A DNA stretch of 64,000 nucleotides from Flavobacterium sp. M31R6 (GTDB lineage: Bacteria > Bacteroidota > Bacteroidia > Flavobacteriales > Flavobacteriaceae): positions 3,286,001 to 3,350,000 of the forward strand of contig NZ_CP054141.1 of assembly GCF_013284035.1 (NCBI RefSeq), written 5' to 3'. A program made the position numbers and the translations under genes. The notes under the pieces are model-generated. The model did not search any database, had not been told where the DNA came from, and saw only the letters and a program-made list of their open reading frames with translations. Positions 52,877 through 61,492 of this stretch are shown here, in pieces. Every line of letters begins with the position of its first letter. Positions within the stretch are counted from its first letter, which is position 1.

Positions 52877-53578
52877 TCAAAAATAATAGGAAAATCCTAA
52901 ATTCATCCTTAAGATATTAATATTCAAATCTACATTCGATTGCTTTATAACAGCATCGGGCAAGTTAGTTGACGATTTAGTTTCTTTACTGTAATTCACC
53001 CCACCAATAGGGATATTCACTTCAAATGCAAATCCATCATCAACAAAAATAAGAACTCCAGGGGAGATAGAAATCCCTAGTGCATTTTTAGAAATGGTGG
53101 ATTCGATTGTATTATTTCCAGTAGTACTAGTTTCGTCTCCTTTGCTTTTTGAAAATATAATTCCAGTTTGATTAAAAAGATAAAATCTTTTTTTTGACCC
53201 TAAAGAAAGATAATTCCTGACAAAAGGAGTGAATCCAAAGGTGTTGGAATTAAGCTTGGAAACAGTATTAGTACCTATTGTGTTATTTATTTCTTTTTCT
53301 GTATTATCAAATCCTATACTCAATCCTATTCCTACTGCAAAATTGTTAAGAATAAAATAACCACCACCAATTTTAACGGATGTTGAATTATCTTTACTAT
53401 AAATTACATTTTCAAAGGTGGATGCCACATTATCTTTTTGTGTACCTGTGTAAGACATTAAAATACCAGTATACATTGTTTTTTTTGATAATTCAAACCC
53501 ACCGTTTTCAATTTGTTGTCCATTGACTCCTATGGCAAAAGCCAATAGATTTATGATGATAAAAAATTTTTTTTTCAT
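52877..53578 (-). CDS. Outer-membrane beta-barrel protein (porin-like)
   Basis: 233 residues with a signal peptide (FFIIINLLAFAIGVNGQ) and alternating beta strands: SVKIGGGYFILNNFAVGIGL, NTFGFTPFVRNYLSLGSKKR, ALGISISPGVLIFVDDGFAF, ending in LRMNLGFSYYF with a terminal aromatic. OmpA-N/porin-like eight-stranded barrel. Promoter TATATTTG at 53698-53705 (minus), in cassette 2. Role unknown. Confidence 0.82.
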   Translation of the reverse strand: MKKKFFIIINLLAFAIGVNGQQIENGGFELSKKTMYTGILMSYTGTQKDNVASTFENVIYSKDNSTSVKIGGGYFILNNFAVGIGLSIGFDNTEKEINNTIGTNTVSKLNSNTFGFTPFVRNYLSLGSKKRFYLFNQTGIIFSKSKGDETSTTGNNTIESTISKNALGISISPGVLIFVDDGFAFEVNIPIGGVNYSKETKSSTNLPDAVIKQSNVDLNINILRMNLGFSYYF

Positions 53579-54054
53579 TGGGATAAGTTGTAAAATACAT
53601 AATGATTATCTCTAACCGATTTGTTTAGATTTATCTACATAAAGATAACTTTGTGGGTCTAATTTTTTTTTAAAATATTTAATTTCTCTATTGGTTACAA
53701 ATATATAAATTTACATTAAAAAAAAATTTTTTTTTAATGTAAATTTATATACGTTTGGTCGGAGAAAATAATAATTGAAAAGGGTTTCTTCGCAAATAGA
53801 AACCGACAATTGCAATATACTGCAATAATTAACTATTTGTTAATAAGTTTATTATGTTCTACTTTTTCAAATGAATAGTAAAATTAAAATTAGCTAAATT
53901 CACATTCAAAACAATTTGAAAAATTGAAAAACAAAAAAAAATAAATCAAAAAGAGCATTTTGATCCTAACCTAAATTCAAAATAATAGGAAAAATTTGTT
54001 TGTAAAATTTTTTACTTTATCAAAATGAAAATACTTTAATTATAATTATAAAAA
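53579..54054. other. 476-bp very AT-rich spacer
   Basis: Contains divergent promoter cassette 2 (53698-53757). The rest (53760-54054) is A/T rich with no credible frame. A stretch near 53930-53960 is almost all A. Confidence 0.6.
53698..53757. promoter_or_regulatory. Divergent promoter cassette 2
   Basis: Same layout as cassette 1: TTACAAATATAT (minus TATATTTG) and ATACGTTTGGT (plus TACGTTTG, 53750-53757), 60 bp end to end. Here the interior is a perfect palindrome with arms starting TATAAATTTACATT and meeting at nine A then nine T. Confidence 0.72.
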
Positions 54055-54849
54055 ATGAAACCTAGAAAAAAAGAAATTTACCCAACAATAATAATTATAC
54101 TAATGAACATTTTGATTGTTGGGATGGTATTTTTACTAAACTTTCTTATCAGTTCATTAAATAAAATTGAGTTTTTATTTTTAAAAATTATAACTTATCT
54201 AATAATTTGCACAATAGCCTTCCAAATAAATAAAAAATATAATAATTTGTTAGCTAAGATAATTGCTAATATAATATACTTACCCATAACAATTTTAGTA
54301 ATTTTTGCAGTAATTGCTATTCCTATACTTAGTGTTCAATTAAGTGTTTTTTTATATTTAGCGTTCTCATTTTTGATACCTATAATTGCTTACCTAATAG
54401 ATGATTATTATCAACTAACTATTTTGAATGTAGAAACTTGGATTTATATAATAATTACATTAGGAATTTTTATTGCCATTTTATTCCATAAATATTTAAA
54501 ATTTTTAATTGACAAAATAATCTCAATTCTAAATCTGAATTCTACTAGAGTTCAAAATTATAAATTAATAGAATTAAATAATTTTGTAATCTCTTTAAAA
54601 AATATAAGATTCACTTTATTTTTTTTGTATTTACTATATTTGATAATAACCAACTTACTGTCACTTCAACATAAAAGTTTTTATGAAAATCCCAATATTG
54701 ATCTTGCAGTTTTACAATCTTTTGTCACATTTTTAGCAATTGATAGAGTATTAGCAAAAATTAAACAAATAAAATTTAGTCCATCAAAATTATTGGAAAT
54801 ATTAAAAAATTCATTTAATCAAATTAAGAAAAATAAAAACCTATTATAG
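54055..54849 (+). CDS. AT-rich orphan multi-pass membrane protein
   Basis: 264 residues, about six helices rich in Ile/Leu/Phe (IIIILMNILIVGMVFLLNFL, ITILVIFAVIAIPIL, IIITLGIFIAILF) with a basic Lys/Asn-rich C-terminus. Codons are strikingly A/T-biased compared with the neighbours, which suggests recent transfer or relaxed selection. I recognise no family. A TACGTTTG box is 300 nt upstream, so a long leader or another promoter is implied. Confidence 0.6.
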   Translation: MKPRKKEIYPTIIIILMNILIVGMVFLLNFLISSLNKIEFLFLKIITYLIICTIAFQINKKYNNLLAKIIANIIYLPITILVIFAVIAIPILSVQLSVFLYLAFSFLIPIIAYLIDDYYQLTILNVETWIYIIITLGIFIAILFHKYLKFLIDKIISILNLNSTRVQNYKLIELNNFVISLKNIRFTLFFLYLLYLIITNLLSLQHKSFYENPNIDLAVLQSFVTFLAIDRVLAKIKQIKFSPSKLLEILKNSFNQIKKNKNLL

Positions 54850-55177
54850 CGATTTGTAAAAATTGTAGAACTTGATTTATAGCAGCATAAAACATTTTTT
54901 TTGGGAGTAATCATTGTGAATGGTCTTTTTTTGGTACCGTGATTATACTAGTTTTTATTCCTTCTATTTATAATGAGCTTTACAGAGTTATCACAAAGGG
55001 TATGTCTTTAACAACGAATTAGTAAAATAATATGAATTTAAATCTCGATAATTATAGTTATACTATTTTTCTGTTTAGTAGCCTCGTGATGCTTTTCGGA
55101 TATATTTTTATTAAAAACGAGTGACGACAGTTCGCTAAATAACGAAAACTTTAACAAGAACAATTAAAAACAAAAAA
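54850..55177. other. 328-bp spacer before hdeD-like gene
   Basis: Contains a possible 30-codon ORF (55032-55124) and otherwise no clear motif. Confidence 0.5.
55032..55124 (+). CDS. Possible 30-residue single-helix membrane protein
   Basis: ATG 55032 to TGA 55124: MNLNLDNYSYTIFLFSSLVM then LFGYIFIKNE. A polar start followed by one hydrophobic helix and a charged end fits real small membrane proteins. It ends 53 bp before the HdeD gene in the same direction. No independent evidence. Confidence 0.35.
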   Translation: MNLNLDNYSYTIFLFSSLVMLFGYIFIKNE

Positions 55178-55771
55178 ATGGAAACAATCATTAAATCTTT
55201 TAGCAATGTTGCAAAACACTGGTATCTACCATTGATACTCGGAATCTTATTTATTATTTGCGGAATCTGGGCATTTCGGTCACCCATTGGAACTTATTTA
55301 GCTCTTTCCATTTTATTCAGTGTCTCCTTTATCGTTTCTGGAATTGGCGACATCGCTTTTGCTGTTGTTAATGTAAAGACATTAAAAAGTTGGGGATGGC
55401 ATCTTGTCAGCGGTCTTATTTCCTTTCTTTTAGGAATCTACCTTGTAGCTTATCCCGGGCTTTCAATGAGTATTCTTTCTTTTGTGGTAGGTTTTACGCT
55501 TTTGTTCCGCTCTTTTTTGCTCCTTGGTTTTTCCTTCGAACTTAAAGAACTCGGTGTTAAAAGTTGGGGATGGACAACAGTAATGAGTGTCTTGTGTGTC
55601 CTATTCTGTTTTATGCTTCTATCCAATCCCATTTTTACAGGCTTGTCTATCGCGATGTTTACAGCCCTTTCTTTCATTTTCAGTGGCATTGCGTCCATCG
55701 TTTTGTCGTTTGGCTTGAAAAGGATAAAAAAATCCTTCAAGGAAATGAATGCTGAAATTGATAATCTGTAA
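55178..55771 (+). CDS. HdeD-family (DUF308) membrane protein
   Basis: 197 residues, six helices in three DUF308 hairpins: YLPLILGILFIICGIWAF, WGWHLVSGLISFLLGIYLV, WGWTTVMSVLCVLFCFMLL. HdeD of E. coli is linked to acid resistance at high cell density. The cardiolipin synthase ATG is 8 bp after the stop, so the genes are cotranscribed and an envelope-stress role is plausible. Confidence 0.87.
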   Translation: METIIKSFSNVAKHWYLPLILGILFIICGIWAFRSPIGTYLALSILFSVSFIVSGIGDIAFAVVNVKTLKSWGWHLVSGLISFLLGIYLVAYPGLSMSILSFVVGFTLLFRSFLLLGFSFELKELGVKSWGWTTVMSVLCVLFCFMLLSNPIFTGLSIAMFTALSFIFSGIASIVLSFGLKRIKKSFKEMNAEIDNL

Positions 55772-55778
55772 ACAGGAT

Positions 55779-57236
55779 ATGAACTGGCTTATCTTCATAG
55801 AAATCATTTACCCGATTGTTTTAGTGCTTGTGAGTTTTCGTATCATTTATGATACAAGAAGCAGCGCTAAGACATTGGCTTACCTGTTGTTCGTTATTTT
55901 TGTACCGCTGTTCGGAATGATTTTTTATTTTTTAGTTGGCATTAATTACAGAAAACGAAAGCTATATAGCAAAAAACTAATAGAAGACGGGCATCTTGCC
56001 CAGAAAATAGTAGTAGATGTCATTGCCTATTCCAAAAAGACATTAGAACAAAATAATTCCATTATACAACAAAATAAAGAACTTGCTTACTTACTGATTC
56101 AGGATAATTTAAGTGCTTTGACCGCAGGCAATGAAGTAAAGTTGCTGATTAACGGAGAACATAAATTTCCTGAAGTAATTGCGGCATTGAAAGCTGCCCA
56201 ACACCATATTCATATTGAATATTACATTTATGAGGATGATAAAATTGGAAATGAAGTAGCGGAAATTTTAATTCAAAAAGCGAAAGAAGGTATTGCAGTT
56301 CGGTTTATTTATGATGATTTCGGAAGTTATGCTATCCGTAAAAAAATGGTGGCAAGAATGAAAGCCGAGGGAGTTGAGGTTTTTCCTTTTCATAAAATTA
56401 CTTTTATTGCTTTAGCAAACCGAATGAATTATCGCAATCACAGAAAAATAATTGTTATTGATGGTAAAACGGCTTTTGTTGGCGGAATAAACATAAGCGA
56501 CAAGTATATTAACAACACTACTTACCCTAAAAAACTATTTTGGCGCGATACCCATTTACGGATTGACGGCCCAGGTATTTATTACCTGCAATACCTTTTT
56601 TTCTGCGCCTGGAATTTTTGTGCAAAAGATAATTTGCAACCCGATAGCTCTTTCTTTCCTGAAATATCTTCGTTTAAAGGTAACGGTAATAAATTAGTGC
56701 AGATAGCTGCTAGTGGTCCAGACTCCGGCCGTCCAACCATTTTATATTCTTTGCTACAAGCCATAAGCCTTGCCAAAGAAGAAGTACTTATTACCACTCC
56801 GTATTTTATACCTGGTGAAAGTATTAAAGATGTTTTACTGGTAGCAGCTTTAGGCGGAGTATCTGTAAAACTGCTGGTTCCGGGAATTTCGGACTCTGTG
56901 CTTGTAAATTCGGCTGCGCACTCTTATTATTCCGATTTACTAAAAGCAGGTGTGGAAATCTATTTATACAAAAAAGGGTTTATTCACGCCAAAACATTAG
57001 TAACTGATAAAAATATGTCGATTGTTGGAACAGCAAATATGGATTACCGCAGTTTTGACCTGAACTTTGAAGTAAATGCCATTGTGTATGACCATGAGAT
57101 TGCAAAGGAATTAGCCAATGTTTTTTACTCGGATATAAAAGATGCCGAAAAAATTGATGGTAATAATTGGGAAGTTCGCCCGCTTTATAAGCAATTGGTG
57201 GAAAGAACTGCAAGGTTAATATCTCCGCTTTTATAA
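55779..57236 (+). CDS. cls: Cardiolipin synthase
   Basis: 485 residues. Two N-terminal helices (MNWLIFIEIIYPIVLVLVSF, TLAYLLFVIFVPLFGMIFYF; the PLDc_N region), then two phospholipase D motifs: NHRKIIVIDGKTAFVGGINI and HAKTLVTDKNMSIVGTANMD. It joins phospholipids to make cardiolipin at the inner membrane. The frame from 55749 overlaps hdeD; ATG 55779 follows its stop by 8 bp and begins the first helix. Secure. Confidence 0.94.
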   Translation: MNWLIFIEIIYPIVLVLVSFRIIYDTRSSAKTLAYLLFVIFVPLFGMIFYFLVGINYRKRKLYSKKLIEDGHLAQKIVVDVIAYSKKTLEQNNSIIQQNKELAYLLIQDNLSALTAGNEVKLLINGEHKFPEVIAALKAAQHHIHIEYYIYEDDKIGNEVAEILIQKAKEGIAVRFIYDDFGSYAIRKKMVARMKAEGVEVFPFHKITFIALANRMNYRNHRKIIVIDGKTAFVGGINISDKYINNTTYPKKLFWRDTHLRIDGPGIYYLQYLFFCAWNFCAKDNLQPDSSFFPEISSFKGNGNKLVQIAASGPDSGRPTILYSLLQAISLAKEEVLITTPYFIPGESIKDVLLVAALGGVSVKLLVPGISDSVLVNSAAHSYYSDLLKAGVEIYLYKKGFIHAKTLVTDKNMSIVGTANMDYRSFDLNFEVNAIVYDHEIAKELANVFYSDIKDAEKIDGNNWEVRPLYKQLVERTARLISPLL

Positions 57237-57299
57237 TTAATTCAAGTTGCTAGTATGCGAAATTATTTTTATGAAGTTTAAGTACAATTACTCACCACA

Positions 57300-57680
57300 A
57301 AAAAGGCATCCCAATAGCCTTTCATTTTACACCAGGTAAAACTGGGGATGCAAAAGCATAAGGAAAAAGGATTGATAAATTTCCTATAGAAATATCATTA
57401 AAAAGTGATAGTGCTTATACAGATTATCGAATGGAAAATATAGCTCTAGAGAGAAAATGTGTTTTATTGAAAATTCAACATAAGTCAAATGCCAAATAAA
57501 TTGACACATTAGAACAAAAAAACGAAAAACTCAAAATGAGAAAACGAGTAGAAACATCTATAAGTAATATAAAAAATGTTCCCAAGTACAATACCTGCAG
57601 TTAAATTGGAAGGCTTCCTAATAAAACTCACTCTATTTGTCTTTAGATTACAATTAAATAAAGCTATTATCCAGCAACTT
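57300..57680 (+). pseudogene. Decayed IS982-like transposase remnant
   Basis: One frame with several stops reads IPIAFHFTPGKTGDAKA, stop, GKRIDKFPIEISLKSDSAYT, DYRMENIALERKCVLL, stop, EKLKMRKRVETSISNIKN, with stops after. The SAYTDY and RKRVETSISNIK segments match, from memory, the C-terminal half of IS982-family transposases. Only the C-terminal third remains. It separates cls from the SDR/TetR module and hints at past insertion. Confidence 0.6.
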
Positions 57681-57708
57681 GAATTAATTAATATTGATTT
57701 CAGATAGT

Positions 57709-58524
57709 TTATAGTTTCTGAAAGTCATCAAAACTAATATCCCATGTTTTAGGAGAATCTTTTTCACGCCATAATACCTCTGTGCCTCCATCAATAATAA
57801 TATATTGTCCAATAATAAATCTGGAGTCGTCAAGAAGAAGAAATTTTACTAATGGAGCTATATTATCTGGTTTTGCAATCTCTCCAATTGGTTTCGGCAG
57901 CATATTTATGCCTGCCGCTTTGCGAGGATCCTTCATGTCGTGTTCAATTAATGGAGTAAGAACAACCCCAGGAGCAATTATATTCATTGATATATTGTTG
58001 CCCGCCCACTCTGCTTTATGTGCATTTTGTCTTGCCCATTTTGCAATCGCTGTCTTACTAACTTGATATACATAATGAGGGTTGCTTTTGATTAACTGAA
58101 TTGCTTTTTCTTTTTCAAAATTTAGAAGAGCATCTACAACTTCCTCAGGAATCCCTGGAGTAATTACAACTGAGTTTGAAGCATTAATGACTACCCTACT
58201 ATTGTTTGATTTTTTTAAATAGGGTTGTAATGATTCTAACATTCGTGTGATACCAAAATAATTGAGATCAAATACTAATTCTACATTTTCACTATCAACT
58301 CCAGCATTCGCAAATATGCCATCAATTTGACCATTTGATAATCTAATAATTTCAGATACCGCATAATCAACACCTTCTTTTGTAGAAAGATCAGCTGTAA
58401 TTTCAGGGTCTCCAGAATTAGAAACTCCTATTACTTTTGAACCATTTTTCTCTAGTAGTTGTTTTGTGCTTAATCCCATTCCGGTTTGGGAACCGGTTAT
58501 AACAATTGTTTTGGTTGAATTCAT
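57709..58524 (-). CDS. SDR oxidoreductase, 3-alpha-hydroxysteroid dehydrogenase/carbonyl reductase-like
   Basis: 271 residues, classical short-chain dehydrogenase. Cofactor loop ITGSQTGMGLSTKQLLEKNG, then ITADLSTKEGVDYAVSEI, catalytic YQVSKTAIAKWAR (Tyr and Lys), and the end MNIIAPGVVLTPLIEHDMKD ... IIDGGTEVLW. The D-LST-EG segment and the APG-TPL-DPR and IDGG ending closely recall the Comamonas 3-alpha-HSD/CR protein; that is from memory. Divergent from the TetR gene at 58931 with a 406-bp gap; minus -7 box TAACTTTG at 58741-58748. Substrate inferred. Confidence 0.82.
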   Translation of the reverse strand: MNSTKTIVITGSQTGMGLSTKQLLEKNGSKVIGVSNSGDPEITADLSTKEGVDYAVSEIIRLSNGQIDGIFANAGVDSENVELVFDLNYFGITRMLESLQPYLKKSNNSRVVINASNSVVITPGIPEEVVDALLNFEKEKAIQLIKSNPHYVYQVSKTAIAKWARQNAHKAEWAGNNISMNIIAPGVVLTPLIEHDMKDPRKAAGINMLPKPIGEIAKPDNIAPLVKFLLLDDSRFIIGQYIIIDGGTEVLWREKDSPKTWDISFDDFQKL

Positions 58525-58930
58525 AGCTTTTTTTTAGTTTATTATTCCGGTACCATTACTTTTTTGCCGCAAACTGGCTTCAATACTTTTCTTAATTGCT
58601 GAACGATACAGGTATTTGTACTTTAACTTAGATGAAAAGCATTCTTTAAAATGATTATATTGAAAAGGTAATTACATTAAAAATAAAAAACCTTTCGGAA
58701 AATACTTTTGTGATTTTTCATTTATCGATTTAAAGTTTATCAAAGTTAATTAATAAAAATAAAAAAAAAATATTTTTTAATTTTTATTTTAAATAAATGA
58801 AATTGCTTTTATGGTAATTATTTAATAACTTGTGATTTAAATCGTTTAAAAACCTGTTTTTAAATTGATTTGTAGTTTTAATTATTTTACCATTAATTAA
58901 AGGTTAAATTTGCAAATAAATAAAGTATAA
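58525..58930. other. 406-bp divergent control region of SDR-1 and TetR-1
   Basis: Minus-strand -7 box TAACTTTG (58741-58748), a long A/T tract near 58760-58800, and a plus-strand -7 box TAAATTTG (58905-58912) close to the GTG start of TetR-1. I see no palindrome as clear as the one at 60443-60481. Confidence 0.55.
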
Positions 58931-59581
58931 GTGTCAGAGAAAAAAGGAGTACGCTCCAAAATTTGGTTAATTGAAAATTGTATTAATGTATTTAATATTA
59001 AAGGGCTAGATATCACCTTAAATCAGCTTGCTGAAGAATTACAAATTAGTCTAGGCCGAATTACTTATTATTTCCCAACAAAAGAAAAGTTGTTAGTAGC
59101 TATTTCATTGGATTACGAAAGGAAATTATCTGAAATTACTAGTGGCTTCCAATATTCTAATAATCACAATTTTTTGTTGGAACAAATAAAACTTTTTTCA
59201 TTGATTATGGACAATCAGTATCATTACAGATGCGTTATGATTTATGCATCCGCAACCAGCAATTCAAGAAAAGATATGATTAATCAAATCAATAGTAGCT
59301 ATAAAGATTCCAAAGAACGTTTCCTATTGTTAACAAATACATTAATTGATTTAAGTTTTTTGGAATCAAAAATTTTGGAATATCCAAATTTTGAAGTATT
59401 CCGATTTAAATTTATTACAGTTTTTACATCCTGGGTAATAAACCTTGAAATCTATGATAAAGAAGAAGGCTATGCAAAAATGAAACCCATTTATTTACAA
59501 GGAATTGCAAGTTGCTTTTTGCCTTTTGCCACGCCAAATGCAAAAAAATTGATTGAAGAAATCGATTATAGTAGCATATAA
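58931..59581 (+). CDS. TetR-family regulator 1, GTG start
   Basis: 216 residues. N-terminal HTH: WLIENCINVFNIKGLDITLN, QLAEELQISLGRITYYFPTK. The C-terminal ligand domain includes NQYHYRCVMIYASATSNSRK and EIYDKEEGYAKMKPIYLQGI. GTG 58931 is used because no ATG fits and TAAATTTG (58905-58912) is close upstream. It is a clear paralogue of TetR-2 (59778-60434) along its whole length. Divergent from SDR-1, which is its likely target. Confidence 0.88.
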   Translation: MSEKKGVRSKIWLIENCINVFNIKGLDITLNQLAEELQISLGRITYYFPTKEKLLVAISLDYERKLSEITSGFQYSNNHNFLLEQIKLFSLIMDNQYHYRCVMIYASATSNSRKDMINQINSSYKDSKERFLLLTNTLIDLSFLESKILEYPNFEVFRFKFITVFTSWVINLEIYDKEEGYAKMKPIYLQGIASCFLPFATPNAKKLIEEIDYSSI

Positions 59582-59777
59582 TTTTTTTTATACTAGTTTT
59601 CAATTGCTACCAAAGTTGATTTGCGCTTTAAAAATTACCAACTAATGTATAAAAACCTATTTAAAATTATTTGGATTAAAAATTATTTACAAAAAAAATA
59701 TTTGCTAGGATAGTAACTGCATTTGAAGACCTGTATTTATAAAATTTCACCCTTAATGGGGTGGTTTAAAATCTGCT

Positions 59778-60434
59778 TTATAAATCGTTAAATGGTATTT
59801 TGTCTATCGAGTTGCGTCCAACTTCAGTAGCATAAATCCAATAACAATTAGCGATGCCCTGCAAATAAATAGGCTTCATTTGATCATAACCCTCAGTCTT
59901 GTCATAGATTTCCAATTGAATGACCCAAGTAGTAAATAAATTCACAAATTGATAATTAAATACATCAAAGACTGGAGGATCTAAAACAGTTTCTTTTAGC
60001 AAACCCATTTGTACCAAATTTTGAGTCATTACTAAAATTCTTTCTTTAGAATTTTTATAACTACTGTTAATTTGACGAACCATATCCTTTCGCGAATTAC
60101 TAGTTCCTGTAGTATAAATAATTGCACAACGGAACTTATATTGATTGTCCATTATCTTGCTATACAGTTGAAACATTTGAAAGATAAAATCATCTTTATC
60201 ATTAAAAACGTGCTCCGCTTGAATAAGGACTAGTGCTTTTTCATATTCTTTTGCAATGGCTATCAATAGCTCTTCTTTGGTTTGAAAATAATAATTTATT
60301 TTACCTCTGCTGACTTGTAAATGTTTTGCAATTTCATTTAAAGTAAGATCAAGACCTTCTTCATTGAATACCTTTATGCAATTATCAACTACCCATTTTT
60401 CAGAGTTAACCCGAATTTTTTTAGGTTTTTCCAT
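59778..60434 (-). CDS. TetR-family regulator 2
   Basis: 218 residues from ATG 60434 (a frame to 60461 would run into the operator). HTH: WVVDNCIKVFNEEGLDLTLN, EIAKHLQVSRGKINYYFQTK. C-terminal segments RCAIIYTTGTSNSRKDMVRQ and MKPIYLQGIANC match TetR-1. The gene begins 9 bp from a perfect palindrome (60443-60481), which fits autoregulation and control of the divergent SDR-2/porin/sulfatase genes. Confidence 0.88.
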   Translation of the reverse strand: MEKPKKIRVNSEKWVVDNCIKVFNEEGLDLTLNEIAKHLQVSRGKINYYFQTKEELLIAIAKEYEKALVLIQAEHVFNDKDDFIFQMFQLYSKIMDNQYKFRCAIIYTTGTSNSRKDMVRQINSSYKNSKERILVMTQNLVQMGLLKETVLDPPVFDVFNYQFVNLFTTWVIQLEIYDKTEGYDQMKPIYLQGIANCYWIYATEVGRNSIDKIPFNDL

Positions 60435-60442
60435 ACTAAGTG

Positions 60443-60495
60443 TTTTTTTATTAACAAACAAAATGTTTGTTAATAAAAAAAAATATTTATATTTG
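60443..60495 (+). promoter_or_regulatory. TetR-type operator overlapping the SDR-2 promoter
   Basis: Palindrome with 18-bp perfect arms and AAA centre: TTTTTTTATTAACAAACA (60443-60460) and TGTTTGTTAATAAAAAAA (60464-60481). On the plus strand the right arm contains TTG (60467-60469), which with an 18-nt spacer meets TATATTTG (60488-60495), a canonical promoter toward SDR-2 at 60587. A repressor on the palindrome would cover the -33 element. Confidence 0.8.
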
Positions 60496-60586
60496 ATTTA
60501 ATAAAGATTTAAAAATTAATTAATTGCGAAATTAAAAAAAACTAAATCACATTTAAACTTAATCATAACTTTAAAATAATAATTCT

Positions 60587-61483
60587 ATGAAAAAAGGAAT
60601 TCAACCTGTAGATCCCAATACTTTTTTTGAAAATAGATTTCAGAATAAAGTGTTACTAATTACTGGTGCTGCCATTAATAGCATTGGTGGTTGTACTGCC
60701 ATTAGAGCTGCTAAAGAAGGTGCTAAAGTAGTATGTGTGGATATTAAAAAAAAGGAATTAAACGAAACTATTGAACAAATCAAAGAGTTTGGGGGAGATG
60801 CACTAGCGATACTTGCAGATATTAGCAAAGTTGAAGAATGCAATCGCATTATAACTGAAACTATTGAAAAGTATGGCAAACTTGATTTAGTTCTTAACGC
60901 AGCAGGTGTTATGGATGGAAATGACCCATCTAAACCTCAAAATTTTGAAGAATCCACCCATTTATTTCCATCTCCCATTCACAATGCTACTGACGAATAT
61001 TGGGATTTGGTTATGAAAACCAATATAACGGGAATGTTTTATGCTATGCGAGCGCAACTTAATCAGTTTTTAAAGCAAGATACAGGTGGAGCAATTGTAA
61101 ATATCGGTTCCATAGCCGGAATAATTGGGCTTCCTGGTAATGCGGCCTATTCTGCCAGCAAGCACGCCGTGATTGGACTAACCCGAAACGCAGCTATAGA
61201 TTATGCTCCTAATGGCATAAGAGTTAATTCGGTAAATATGGCACAAACCGATACACCAATGGTATTTAGAGCTTACGATTTTGTAAAATGGGCTATGGAT
61301 AAAGGAATGGGTAGTGGTATGGCTGGAGGGAAATCACAAAGTTTACTTTCAATGAATGACCCTAATGGGCGTGGCTCAACTCCTTGGGAACAGGCTGCAA
61401 TAATTTTGTTTTTACTTTCAGATGATGCAAGTAATATAACAGGTGCTACTATTGCCACAGACGGAGGTTGGACAACTTATTAA
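60587..61483 (+). CDS. SDR-family oxidoreductase 2
   Basis: 298 residues. Cofactor loop LLITGAAINSIGGCTAIRAA (a variant of TGxxxGxG), LNAAGVMDG (NAG motif), IVNIGSIAG, catalytic YSASKHAVIGLTRNAA, and the end GATIATDGGWTTY. It has a long insertion before the substrate loop (NDPSKPQNFEESTHLFPSPI). It heads the putative unit with the MetA-like porin (9-bp gap) and the sulfatase. Likely oxidises an alcohol made available after sulfatase action; substrate unknown. Confidence 0.9.
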   Translation: MKKGIQPVDPNTFFENRFQNKVLLITGAAINSIGGCTAIRAAKEGAKVVCVDIKKKELNETIEQIKEFGGDALAILADISKVEECNRIITETIEKYGKLDLVLNAAGVMDGNDPSKPQNFEESTHLFPSPIHNATDEYWDLVMKTNITGMFYAMRAQLNQFLKQDTGGAIVNIGSIAGIIGLPGNAAYSASKHAVIGLTRNAAIDYAPNGIRVNSVNMAQTDTPMVFRAYDFVKWAMDKGMGSGMAGGKSQSLLSMNDPNGRGSTPWEQAAIILFLLSDDASNITGATIATDGGWTTY

Positions 61484-61492
61484 TTCAATTTT

